Shown here: positions 24,148 through 32,694 of the stretch, piece after piece
Layout: each line of letters starts with the position of its first letter
How positions within the stretch are numbered: position 1 is the stretch's first letter
Assembly: GCA_017431685.1 (NCBI GenBank)
Contig: JAFRKO010000034.1
Coordinates: 1 to 33,742, forward strand
Origin: Mogibacterium sp.
GTDB lineage: Bacteria > Bacillota > Clostridia > Peptostreptococcales > Anaerovoracaceae
Reading direction: 5' to 3'
Length of the DNA: 33,742 nucleotides
Made by a program: the position numbers and the translations under genes
The notes under the pieces: generated by a model
Databases searched by the model: none
What the model saw: the letters and a program-made list of their open reading frames with translations, nothing else
Told to the model about the DNA's origin: nothing

Positions 24148-26022
24148 ATGAAAAGAACACTAAAAAAGCTGATCATATTCGTGCTAACGTTCTGTGTAGC
24201 CTTCGGAGGCCTCCCGGCGGCGATGAATTCAGATGAGGCTTATGCATCATCCAAAAGCCCCAAAAAGATAGTGTTAAAAGCTGCATCAGCCGGGAAGACC
24301 ACAGTCAAGCTCAAATGGAACAAGGTCAAGAGTCCCGGCAAGGGATACGCCGTCTTCAGAGACGGCAAGGTCATCAAGCGCCTGAGCACTAAGAAGACTT
24401 CTTTCACGGACAAGGGACTCAAGCCGGGTACTAAGCACAGATATCAGATCAAGACCTACACCAAGAAGAAGGTCACGAAGTGGTACAACAAGAAGACCGG
24501 CAAATGGCAGAAGAAGAAGCCAGCGAAGAAATACTGCGGCAAGAGCAAGAAGGTTACGACTTACGTATATAGGAATAAATCGAATATATTAAGGGTAAGG
24601 ACCAAATCATCATCTAAGGAATCACAGCCTTCAGATCAGGACGATTCTAATATTGATGTAAACAAAACCACAGACGATACTGGCGATACCGATACATCTG
24701 TTACCAACGATACGGATAATAGTGATAATGGCAAGCCTGCTTCGGACGATACAGATACATCAAATACAGATAAGACAGGATCTGATGATACTGCTACGTC
24801 TGCAACTGATATCTCTGCACCGACCGGTTTTTCATACAAGATCAACAGTGACGGCTATCCTGAATTCAAATGGAATTCCGTAAGCGGCGCGACAGGGTAC
24901 AGGCTTTACAGAACATACAACGGTTCAACTGTTGAAACATCAGTTACGACGACTACAGCAACAGACACCACTGTAACACAAGGTCTGATATATGAATACT
25001 ATGTGATCGCATTAAAAGGATCTACTACATCGCCAAGATCAGAAACGATTTCTGTTCCTGTTCCGTTAAGAACAACGGTAGCAAATTACTCGGGCGAAAC
25101 AACCACAATCTATAAAAGACCGACCGAAAACGTTTGGCGTTATGCTTCCAATAACATAAAAGTTGGAAACATGGCGGAAATAGACAAAACTGTTGATGGC
25201 GAATTCGAATCAATCGATGGCCATATGATTCAATATCATGGGGCTACTTTTAACGCAACAAAAATTGAAAATGCGTTGCCGAAAAATTATGACTATTCCG
25301 TACAGATGCACAACGGTGATTCGAGTAAATTCACGATTGAACTCGAAAGCGGAATGGACATCAAACCGATCAGCACATACAAAGAAGTCGGAAATCACAA
25401 ATACGAGCAAACAGCAAAATACTACTATTTCAAAAACGGTCATCCTATAGCACAGCCCAGAGTGACAGATGGAGCCTTCATTTACAAAACAGAAACATCT
25501 GACAGTATTACAACAAAGCATTTCCTTGTAATCAACTCAGCAATGGCAGTAGGAGATGCCCTCGGAATATGGGCAGAGACATTCAACGTCTATGTCAAAT
25601 ATGACGGCAAATTAATAGGAACAATAACAATAGACACTGCAAGAGACGAGTTTCTAGGATCATCCTGGACGTCGCAGACTGCCAGCGGGATGTCTCCGTG
25701 GAGAAGAGTTGCTCTGAACATCGCAGAACAGGCAATCGCAGCAAAAGGCGGTACCACAGGAAGCATCAATAGAGATTTACGACTTATAGAAGACTACTTA
25801 GAAGAGAACTATGTTTACGGAGAAGATGTTGAAGTATATGGTGCAACGATGCCGATGAAGTGCGTAGCGGGAGCCATCATACTGGAAACATATTCCATCG
25901 TTCACTATAACAAATTCGGCTTTGAGTCAAGTGGATCGAATTACAGTTCAGGAACACACTCTGCATTCAACCTTAATGAAGACCCGCAGACATATTACGA
26001 GACACAAGGACGTCTCAATTAA
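24148..26022 (+). CDS. Exported protein with two FnIII domains and a possible transglutaminase-like end
   Basis: The 624-residue product has a signal peptide (about 1-33, ending AYA), a very basic FnIII domain (about 38-155), an Asp/Thr/Ser-rich linker (about 155-222), a second FnIII domain (about 224-305) and a C-terminal region of about 300 residues. The end carries C572, H604 and D612 in MKCVAGAIILE and GTHSAFNLNEDP, in the order of a transglutaminase-like Cys-His-Asp triad; this is inference. ATG 24148 has AGGAG 10 nt upstream. It is likely a secreted cell-wall protein, held by the Lys-rich domain. The first FnIII domain is nearly identical to that of the next gene. Confidence 0.75.
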   Translation: MKRTLKKLIIFVLTFCVAFGGLPAAMNSDEAYASSKSPKKIVLKAASAGKTTVKLKWNKVKSPGKGYAVFRDGKVIKRLSTKKTSFTDKGLKPGTKHRYQIKTYTKKKVTKWYNKKTGKWQKKKPAKKYCGKSKKVTTYVYRNKSNILRVRTKSSSKESQPSDQDDSNIDVNKTTDDTGDTDTSVTNDTDNSDNGKPASDDTDTSNTDKTGSDDTATSATDISAPTGFSYKINSDGYPEFKWNSVSGATGYRLYRTYNGSTVETSVTTTTATDTTVTQGLIYEYYVIALKGSTTSPRSETISVPVPLRTTVANYSGETTTIYKRPTENVWRYASNNIKVGNMAEIDKTVDGEFESIDGHMIQYHGATFNATKIENALPKNYDYSVQMHNGDSSKFTIELESGMDIKPISTYKEVGNHKYEQTAKYYYFKNGHPIAQPRVTDGAFIYKTETSDSITTKHFLVINSAMAVGDALGIWAETFNVYVKYDGKLIGTITIDTARDEFLGSSWTSQTASGMSPWRRVALNIAEQAIAAKGGTTGSINRDLRLIEDYLEENYVYGEDVEVYGATMPMKCVAGAIILETYSIVHYNKFGFESSGSNYSSGTHSAFNLNEDPQTYYETQGRLN

Positions 26023-26117
26023 AATACAATGACTGCTTATAAGTTCCGGGGAAAGCAGGAGATATAAACCGGGCAAATGGCTGTTTAAGTCGGTCTATCC
26101 GAAAGGAAATTTTGAAG

Positions 26118-27482
26118 ATGAAAAGAAACATATCAAGGGTAATTTCAATACTTCTTGCGTTCTGCATGGCGTTCTCAGGCCTGCCGCTTTTTGTCGGCAG
26201 CCTCGATGCCAACGCTGCTTCCGTGACAAAGAAGAAGATAATGCTCAAGGCGACTGTATCAGGTAAGACCACGGTAAAACTGAAGTGGAACAAGGTCAAG
26301 AGTCCCGGCAAGGGATACGCAGTATTCAGAGACGGCAAGGTCATCAAGCGACTGAGTATCAAGAAGACATCTTTCACAGACAAGGGACTGAAGCCGGGTA
26401 CTAAGCACAGATACCAGATCAAGACTTACACAAAGAAGAAAGTCACGAAGTGGTACAACAAGAAAACGGGCAAATGGCAGAAGAAGAAACCTGCGAAGAA
26501 ATACTGCGGCAAGAGCAAGAAGGTCTGGACTTACGTCTATAAGGAGAAATCCAACGTCGTAGTTGCAAAGACCAAGGTGTCGAAGAAAAAGACATCGGAT
26601 GCGGAATCTAAAGAAGATAAAGAGTCTGCAACGGATACGAAATCCACACAATATGATTATAAACTGCATCTTTTCAATCAACCATACTCCGGCTGCGAAG
26701 TGATAATTTATCTCGAGACAACTAATCCGAGCGCAAAAGATTTCTCTTTATACTTTTATGATTCAGACGGCAGTGAGTTCAAAACGACAGAAGCCGGTCC
26801 GGTAGCGTACTATGAACCAGACGGAACGTGCACGCTGAGAACGGTACTGGATTATTACAAAGATCTGCCTGAGTGTGAAACAGAAGCTGTTTACGGATGG
26901 CATAAGGTCGATGGTGGGTTTATCAAGGCCATAACATTTGAAAAATCCGGGACTGTGGTGTGTAAGATCAGTGAGACCGCATCCGGCTTGGGCAAGACAA
27001 GTATAGATGCAATAGGCAGTTTCAGCGTGATCGACTATGAAAAAGCACATGATGAATGGCTAGACAGCATAATAGCCGGATGCACCGATGACAGCATGAC
27101 GCCTTACCAGAAAGCCTGTGCGGTCGAGAGCTACCTTAGGGATAATACCAAGTACAAAAAAGTATCGGATAAAGACGGGAAGTACTGTTACCTTGCCAAG
27201 GATTCGGGGCTTCCGGGGTTCATTCTAGGTGAGTACAGCTCGGCGACTTCACCTTATGAGCTTGAAAATGTCGGTGCGAAGGTCGGCTATCCGCTGCGCA
27301 GCATGTATGACGATTATGAAACGTGGACGGATGAGTGGTATTCGTACCATTACAAGGCCGTGTCGCTCGAGGAACCAAAGCAGTACTTCTACTTCTGTGA
27401 CACAAAGGACAGCAACATTGTTTATGAAGATAAAGTACAGCATGTAGATCTGAAGACATATCATTTTTATGACGCGAAATAG
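26118..27482 (+). CDS. Exported FnIII protein, paralogue of the preceding gene
   Basis: The 454-residue product has a signal peptide (about 1-33, ANA before the cut), a basic FnIII domain (about 40-150) almost identical in sequence to that of the preceding gene, a charged linker and a different C-terminus. Residues about 310-454 (MTPYQKACAVESYLRDNTKY, then HYKAV and YFYFCDTKDSN) resemble a transglutaminase-like fold. The expected Cys position reads GEYSS, so it may be inactive. ATG 26118 is chosen; a TTG at 26112 lies nearer to the AAAGG. It follows its paralogue by 95 nt. Confidence 0.75.
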   Translation: MKRNISRVISILLAFCMAFSGLPLFVGSLDANAASVTKKKIMLKATVSGKTTVKLKWNKVKSPGKGYAVFRDGKVIKRLSIKKTSFTDKGLKPGTKHRYQIKTYTKKKVTKWYNKKTGKWQKKKPAKKYCGKSKKVWTYVYKEKSNVVVAKTKVSKKKTSDAESKEDKESATDTKSTQYDYKLHLFNQPYSGCEVIIYLETTNPSAKDFSLYFYDSDGSEFKTTEAGPVAYYEPDGTCTLRTVLDYYKDLPECETEAVYGWHKVDGGFIKAITFEKSGTVVCKISETASGLGKTSIDAIGSFSVIDYEKAHDEWLDSIIAGCTDDSMTPYQKACAVESYLRDNTKYKKVSDKDGKYCYLAKDSGLPGFILGEYSSATSPYELENVGAKVGYPLRSMYDDYETWTDEWYSYHYKAVSLEEPKQYFYFCDTKDSNIVYEDKVQHVDLKTYHFYDAK

Positions 27483-27488
27483 AGTGAT

Positions 27489-27519
27489 AAACAAAATTGC
27501 ATTTCGATCCTGCTAAATT
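27489..27519 (+). promoter_or_regulatory. Promoter with conserved upstream block, copy 1
   Basis: ACAAAATTGCATTTC, then 5 variable bases and TGCTAAATT (extended -10, TGnTAAATT at 27511-27519). The same 29-bp layout occurs at 29983-30011. It lies 50 bp before the lipoprotein gene. Confidence 0.45.
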
Positions 27520-27568
27520 GTATCTGTAAGCGGAAACGAATATGGATCATTTGAAGGGGGAGAACAAG

Positions 27569-28114
27569 ATGAATAGGCATATGAGAAGAATTCTAGCAAC
27601 GCTTTTAATTGCTGCAGTTACAACACTACTTCTTGCTGCATGTGGTACGAAAATTCAGACGACAGATATAGATGAACAGGCACCGCCGGATAGTGAAATC
27701 ACAGAAGAAGCCGATCCGGAAAATACAGATGACGAGGCATTTGATAAAACGTATGAGCTTTCAGATCTGATGTGGTTCGACTCTGAAAACGAAGAGTGGG
27801 TAACGAGTGATTTTATCCCGGGCGCCGAAAAGTATTTTTTTTACGATGACAACACCTGTGAGTACGTGTACAAATATTATCCGACATACGATGACATGCT
27901 GATTGACAGCAATTATGAGATAGTAACAGCAAAAGGCACTTACATTTATAATTTGGGACAGGAAAGGGTCAGCATGATGCTTGATAATATACCAATACCA
28001 GTTACTGGCAGCATAGATGGCAACCAGCTTATAATTGAATATGACTATGATGGTAGTTCCGCGGTAAGGGCGATATATACAGTAGCTGAGGAGAAATTGA
28101 ACAAATATGAATAA
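27569..28114 (+). CDS. Putative lipoprotein
   Basis: The 181-residue product has a lipoprotein signal peptide with lipobox LAAC and C25 as the lipidated Cys. An acidic linker and a beta-rich C-terminal domain follow (ITGSIDGNQLIIEYDYDG-like strands, lipocalin/DUF5640-like in layout). It should be anchored at the outer face of the cytoplasmic membrane. AAGGGGGA lies 7 nt before ATG 27569. Its end overlaps the next gene by 8 bp, so the two are co-translated. The shared promoter block at 27489 precedes it. No function is recognised. Confidence 0.75.
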   Translation: MNRHMRRILATLLIAAVTTLLLAACGTKIQTTDIDEQAPPDSEITEEADPENTDDEAFDKTYELSDLMWFDSENEEWVTSDFIPGAEKYFFYDDNTCEYVYKYYPTYDDMLIDSNYEIVTAKGTYIYNLGQERVSMMLDNIPIPVTGSIDGNQLIIEYDYDGSSAVRAIYTVAEEKLNKYE

Positions 28115-29000
28115 CAATAAAAAGATAATAATTCTGCTGGCAGCGGCAATTATTTGCTGTGTCCTAGTACTTGTGATAAAAGGACTAACCATTGACAATA
28201 ATCCAATAGAGGAGGAACCAGTTGCTGAAGATTCGTTTGGGATTATTACCCGCGAAGAGAATTCCAGTGCCGAATCAGATAACACCAGCGAAGAATTATC
28301 AGAGGAACCAGAAGGCATGTCCGCGAACGATGTTCCGGATGTCGACTATCAGGTCGATTGCAATTATGTGCTGCAGGAAGATCGTAAAGTCTACGATGGC
28401 GCATCATATTCAGCAAGATGGAAAAAAAGAACAGAGCTGTCGGAAAATGCGCAGGATCATGCAGCTTCAGATGATAATGCGATCCTTGAGAAAAATACAG
28501 TCGTTACATGTCTTGAAATAGATGGTAATTGGATGAGGATCCCGTCAGGATGGATATGTTGCAGAGAAGATGACAAAGTGTATGTAACAGACTCCCTGAC
28601 CATCAGTGATGAGGATATAAAGGAAACAGGCAGTAATTCACCAGGCACGATCTATGGTATAAACGGAGACCTGATATGTGATGATTATGAAATGATACCG
28701 TCTGATCAGGCGCTTAACGGGAAATATACCATCAAAAGGAATAGCTACGAAAAAGCAAACGAAACAGTTAGGGTCGACTTCAGCGGAGACGGAACATGTA
28801 TAATAGAATATTCTGAGGAGATCCCGAATTGGACGGACGAAGAAGGAAACTGGAGTGGCTGCAAATACACAGTAAAAGATAATACCGTATATATACGTAA
28901 GGGCGGAACGCAGAGTATCAGCGCGTATGAGATCGGTGATGGCAGGACGCTGGAGTTTCTGTATGAGGCGTCTTCGACCAAAATTGTTTACTTTAACTGA
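28107..29000 (+). CDS. Membrane-anchored protein with SH3-like and lipocalin-like domains
   Basis: The 297-residue product has an N-terminal membrane anchor (about 6-25, no clear lipobox), an acidic Ser/Glu-rich linker, a bacterial SH3-like segment (about 80-165; ILEKNTVVTCLEIDGNWMR, GWICC) and a C-terminal beta domain (about 205-297; GKYTIKRN, DFSGDGTCII, RTLEFLYE) similar in layout to that of the preceding lipoprotein. It would sit outside the cell, where SH3-like domains often contact peptidoglycan. It overlaps the lipoprotein gene by 8 bp. Function unknown. Confidence 0.7.
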   Translation: MNNNKKIIILLAAAIICCVLVLVIKGLTIDNNPIEEEPVAEDSFGIITREENSSAESDNTSEELSEEPEGMSANDVPDVDYQVDCNYVLQEDRKVYDGASYSARWKKRTELSENAQDHAASDDNAILEKNTVVTCLEIDGNWMRIPSGWICCREDDKVYVTDSLTISDEDIKETGSNSPGTIYGINGDLICDDYEMIPSDQALNGKYTIKRNSYEKANETVRVDFSGDGTCIIEYSEEIPNWTDEEGNWSGCKYTVKDNTVYIRKGGTQSISAYEIGDGRTLEFLYEASSTKIVYFN

Positions 29001-29020
29001 GATTGCTCTGTGCGAACGTG

Positions 29021-29047
29021 AAGTGTCTCACTGCATGATACTTTTTT
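29021..29047 (+). terminator. Possible weak terminator
   Basis: AGTGTC (29022-29027) pairs with GATACT (29037-29042, one G-T pair) and six T residues follow. It lies 22 nt after the previous stop codon. Confidence 0.45.
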
Positions 29048-29204
29048 GCCCATCTCGTAAAAGATGGTTGCTTGTACCTTTAATTTTGAACACAAATCAT
29101 AACGAAATAAACGATCCAATTGTAATAAACCTAAATGTCTGATTTACACAAAAGTGAGGAATGTAGTTTTGAAGTCATTTAGGATGTTATGGAGAATAAT
29201 TGAT

Positions 29205-29837
29205 ATGAAAACAGTGAGGAATACTATTATAGCTGTGATAATTATGCTAATCGCTATTTCCGTGTACCTTGTTTGGCCAAGATACGATGAGCCAGATATG
29301 AGCCCTCGATTCCATACATATGAGGATGTTGTGAATTATGCTCGTAGTATCGATAATGGAGCAACTGTTTACGAAGCGTTTACTGACGAAACCATTGACG
29401 GCCATGTGTATCGTATATGGCCAGCCATCATTTTTGGCAAGGCGTGCAAAGTTGCAAGCGTTCCAGAAGAGATTCTGGGAACTAGCCTGCTGTCACTTTT
29501 CGGTGGCTTTGTTTGCAAAGATTTCTATAGGCTTGACAACAACTATGATTATCTTATGGTTAGTGAAGCTCTGAAAGAACATCCGGAGCTCGGCGATATC
29601 ATCACATCTGAATTCGATGATACGGTTACATCACAAGTAACCATTGAAAAAATATCTGATGAAGAGTACGAAAAACTCAAGGCGTCATATGATGACTTAT
29701 TGAGAAAGATGTTACATCATACAAAAAGTTATACGGTAGTGATTTATGCAGGAGATGAAGAAATCAACTTAATGAATATAGGGGCATTTAGGGAAGATTT
29801 ATCAGGGGAATTAACATATGAGAAAATTGAATACTGA
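29205..29837 (+). CDS. Membrane-anchored hypothetical protein
   Basis: The 210-residue product has an N-terminal signal anchor (about 6-26, VRNTIIAVIIMLIAISVYLVW) and an extracellular soluble domain of about 180 residues. I do not recognise the family; the domain is mixed alpha/beta with acidic residues. ATG 29205 has GGAGA 9 nt upstream. Two further in-frame starts are possible: TTG 29169 with GTGAGGA before it, and GTG 29154. Base composition is more AT-rich than in the housekeeping part. It stands alone between two weak terminators. Confidence 0.6.
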   Translation: MKTVRNTIIAVIIMLIAISVYLVWPRYDEPDMSPRFHTYEDVVNYARSIDNGATVYEAFTDETIDGHVYRIWPAIIFGKACKVASVPEEILGTSLLSLFGGFVCKDFYRLDNNYDYLMVSEALKEHPELGDIITSEFDDTVTSQVTIEKISDEEYEKLKASYDDLLRKMLHHTKSYTVVIYAGDEEINLMNIGAFREDLSGELTYEKIEY

Positions 29838-29939
29838 GAGTTGCCTTAAGAAACATCATATTTAAGTAGATAATGTTTTCTGGCTTATTCAGAAGTGCTG
29901 AAAGCATATAAAGCAGATCTAATAGTTTTCAGAAGTTTG

Positions 29940-29969
29940 CTCCAGTGGGAACAGTCGCTGGAGTTTTCT
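29940..29969 (+). terminator. Probable terminator
   Basis: CTCCAG (29940-29945) and CTGGAG (29958-29963) flank a 12-nt loop and are followed by TTTTCTT. Confidence 0.6.
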
Positions 29970-29982
29970 TATTGAGCGAAAA

Positions 29983-30011
29983 ACAAAATTACATTTCCGG
30001 ATTGCTATACT
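29983..30011 (+). promoter_or_regulatory. Promoter with conserved upstream block, copy 2
   Basis: ACAAAATTACATTTC, then 5 variable bases and TGCTATACT (extended -10 ending at 30011). Length and layout equal copy 1 at 27491-27519, and TTGTAAG...CGGAA continues similarly downstream in both. Confidence 0.45.
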
Positions 30012-30285
30012 TGACTTGTAAGAAAGAGCGGAACGCTTATAACACCAAAGCTAATAAGAAAACGGAGGTAATAGAAATGAAAGATAGATGCTGACATTTG
30101 TTATCAGGCTTGCATTTTTTATAAAAAAAATCATGCATCAAAATGGTGTATAATGTCACCAGTATGGATAATTAATATACCAGGGCAGGAGTAAATGTAT
30201 GTAAATGATATCTTAACGATATGGCATTCCAATGACTGCAGTATTTGTAAACAACAGAGTTAAATGTTCAGGAAAGGAGATTATT

Positions 30286-31068
30286 ATGACACTCAGAACG
30301 AAACACATTTTACGAACTTTAATATGTATCTTAATGATTATGGTGGGGTTGTTGACGCTGTCTGCATACAACACATACGCTACAGACAATGCGGTTGATG
30401 AGATAGAACCTAACAATTCGTGGAATGAGGCAAATACTATTTCATTCGGAACAACTGTATATGGTAGTACCGTTGCAAGTGCCGGGCAAACTATAGATGG
30501 CGATGACTTTTTCAAATTTACAGCGCCTGTATCAGGAACAGCAAAGGTTACGATGTATGCAGATAAGATGGATGAAGATGCTTTTGCCTTTATCTATGTA
30601 AAAGACGACTCGGATAAAGAACTCGCAGTGGCGCAGGACAGACTGTCCACGGTTGCTGGTGATAGTGTTGAATTCCCTGTAAAATCAGGCAAAACATATT
30701 ATCTTAATTGCTGCGCACATAACGGCCTTTACGGATTTTCATGTGATTATCACTTCACATTGAACTATTCCATAGGCAGAACTACAATCAAGTCCGCAGC
30801 TGGTAAGAAAAACGGATTTACTGTTAAATGGAATAAAAAGGAGAAAGCATCCTTTTATGAGATTCAGTATGTAAAGAAGAGCGTCTACAATGATTACAAC
30901 TGGAAAAAAGCAATAACCATAAAGGTATCAAGAAAAACGGGAAGCAAGACCATAAAGAAGCTTAATAAGAATAAAAAATATTACGTGAGAGTCAGAGTCG
31001 CCAGAACGATAGATGGGGAGACATATTACTCATCGTGGAGTCCGAAAAAAGTTGTTAAAACCAAATGA
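30286..31068 (+). CDS. Exported protein with PPC-like and FnIII domains
   Basis: The 260-residue product has a signal peptide (about 1-32, TYA before the cut), a bacterial pre-peptidase C-terminal (PPC) like beta domain (about 37-165; DEIEPNNSWNEANTI is the typical opening, DGDDFFKFTAPVSG follows), and a basic FnIII domain (about 170-260; FTVKWNKKEKASFYEIQY, KKYYVRVRVAR). No enzyme domain is present, so it may be a surface binding protein. ATG 30286 is preceded by AAAGGAGA; the upstream reading from 30232 is not needed. The FnIII domain is related to but clearly different from those at 24-27 kb. Confidence 0.75.
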   Translation: MTLRTKHILRTLICILMIMVGLLTLSAYNTYATDNAVDEIEPNNSWNEANTISFGTTVYGSTVASAGQTIDGDDFFKFTAPVSGTAKVTMYADKMDEDAFAFIYVKDDSDKELAVAQDRLSTVAGDSVEFPVKSGKTYYLNCCAHNGLYGFSCDYHFTLNYSIGRTTIKSAAGKKNGFTVKWNKKEKASFYEIQYVKKSVYNDYNWKKAITIKVSRKTGSKTIKKLNKNKKYYVRVRVARTIDGETYYSSWSPKKVVKTK

Positions 31069-31176
31069 TTGCTATAGATCGTTCTCAAAAAATGAGCAGA
31101 TGCTATGTTCCAGATATGTTAAGAATTAAACTGACTTAAAGGAATCATCTTAGCAAAATGCTGCAAACTATGGTAT

Positions 31177-32547
31177 CTATAATAGCTTCTCCCACTCAGA
31201 GGATTTGCTTTTGGACGCAAGGTGAGATTTGTAAAGATAAAAGTTTTCCTGTGACATAGCCATTATTTCGGCTTCCTGCAGGAGCAGAGTCATCGGATCA
31301 TCTGTATTCATGTAGTCAATAATAAAATCGTCTATTTCGCGATCCGAACTGAGAACAGGAAATCCACAGTTATTAAGTATAGAACGAAGACGGGTTTCAT
31401 TTATCCGGTGCTCTTTCGGTATGTCGGACTCTTTATCGAAGAACAGCAGGAACGACAGGAAAGTAGTGCGGTCCAGATCGACTGTGCCGCGGAGGACTTT
31501 CCTCAAAAATGATTCTCCTACACGGCTCGGCACTGAGGATGATCCGTTGCCTTCAAGAGAATACTCAAGATCAGCCTCTGCATCACGCCTTTCCATCTCT
31601 GTCTGTTGCCAGGCAATGACTTCGTTATCGGTCATTTCCGAAAGAGCTTTGTTATAACTGCGGAGATAGTCAGCAACATCTTTCTTTTGCGACTCGGAAA
31701 GATGATATATATCATAGCGCTCAAGCAGTACATTCATCCAATCCATGGTGGTGTACTCAAAGTAGAAGGATTGGAAGTCGTCATATATAGCAGAAAGTGA
31801 AATAGGAGCTTCATCTATAAGATGTGAGGTTTCTGACGGAGCGTATTTCTTGCGCGACAGCGTACTTTGTACTTTGAAAACCGAAAGTCTGGAAAGAGCT
31901 CGCTGCACACCGCGATCTTTTTCAAGAGCGCGGCAATAGTCGTTCTTCCGCGTTTCCAGGAAGTAGACAAGGTATTTGCAGAAATAATATCTGGTTATTT
32001 CACGGACAAAACTGAATTCCGATATATTGCGAAGCAGGTATTTGAGCAACTCCTTTCTGTCCCCGCTTGCGGAGGACAAGTGACTCTGGATGCTATTTGT
32101 CCTGTGCATTGTTTCGTAATAAGTGTCAGACGCATCTTCGGAATTCTTGGCAACGTACTTGCGGATGCCGGCCAAAGAGATTCTGCTTGATGACAAAAGA
32201 GGTTCGTCATTGACTTTGCTGCGAATGTGCTCGCTTTCCTTCAGTAAATTTCGCCATTCATCATAGCTGAGTCCGTTGTTAAAAGCATATATCAGGGTAG
32301 CCTCGTATGGGTTGCGTGCATACAGCTGCTCGCAGGAATGGGCTACCAAGGCTGAATTTAGCTCGTTAAGGCTTGCTTTACTGATGAAAGCAGCAGCAAT
32401 GATCCTATATCTGAAAGGTATACCTCTTGCGATTTTATTATCAGCCAGCATTGCCTGACCGAGAACACTTTCTGAATCCGAAGACAGGAGCTCGCCTATC
32501 AGGCTGTCCATCAAACCATACTTTGCTTTTGACTTGTTGCTGCTCAT
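31177..32547 (-). CDS. Hypothetical 456-residue protein divergent from the phosphatase/kinase genes
   Basis: I do not recognise this family. The product is soluble, almost entirely helical in character, with many Ser, Glu and Leu residues and no signal peptide or membrane segment. Weakly repeating helical pairs (for example LSESQKKDVADYLRSYNKAL) might make a helical-repeat scaffold. GGAGGT on the minus strand lies 8 nt before the ATG. It is divergent from the PP2C gene with 147 nt between the starts, so both may share control; a phospho-regulated partner is conceivable but not shown. Confidence 0.7.
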   Translation of the reverse strand: MSSNKSKAKYGLMDSLIGELLSSDSESVLGQAMLADNKIARGIPFRYRIIAAAFISKASLNELNSALVAHSCEQLYARNPYEATLIYAFNNGLSYDEWRNLLKESEHIRSKVNDEPLLSSSRISLAGIRKYVAKNSEDASDTYYETMHRTNSIQSHLSSASGDRKELLKYLLRNISEFSFVREITRYYFCKYLVYFLETRKNDYCRALEKDRGVQRALSRLSVFKVQSTLSRKKYAPSETSHLIDEAPISLSAIYDDFQSFYFEYTTMDWMNVLLERYDIYHLSESQKKDVADYLRSYNKALSEMTDNEVIAWQQTEMERRDAEADLEYSLEGNGSSSVPSRVGESFLRKVLRGTVDLDRTTFLSFLLFFDKESDIPKEHRINETRLRSILNNCGFPVLSSDREIDDFIIDYMNTDDPMTLLLQEAEIMAMSQENFYLYKSHLASKSKSSEWEKLL

Positions 32548-32694
32548 TATAATTACCTCCGGCCGGCTATTCTGTTCCAGTCGATTTTACAGTATTTACA
32601 GAACGCAGTAAACAATAACAACTATCGCATATGTTGTAATAAAGAAACTGAAACGATGATCAAACCGATATTTCCGGTTGAATGAAAGGGGAAA

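Larger units (their letters stand above)
29838..30285. other. 448-nt stretch with promoter block and a gene remnant
   Basis: No real gene is present. It holds a terminator-like hairpin at 29940-29969, the second copy of the conserved promoter block (29983-30011), a strong ribosome-binding site GGAGG (30064-30068) with a 5-codon ORF (30077-30094, MKDRC) and a TATAAT (30149-30154) that may be the -10 box of the gene at 30286. The mini ORF with a proper promoter and ribosome-binding site looks like the head of a deleted gene or a regulatory mini-ORF. Confidence 0.5.

Noticed and set aside
32658-32680. AACCG/CGGTT dyad upstream of the PP2C gene as a defined operator
   Set aside because: It is only 5 bp per arm and lies alone; too weak to call.
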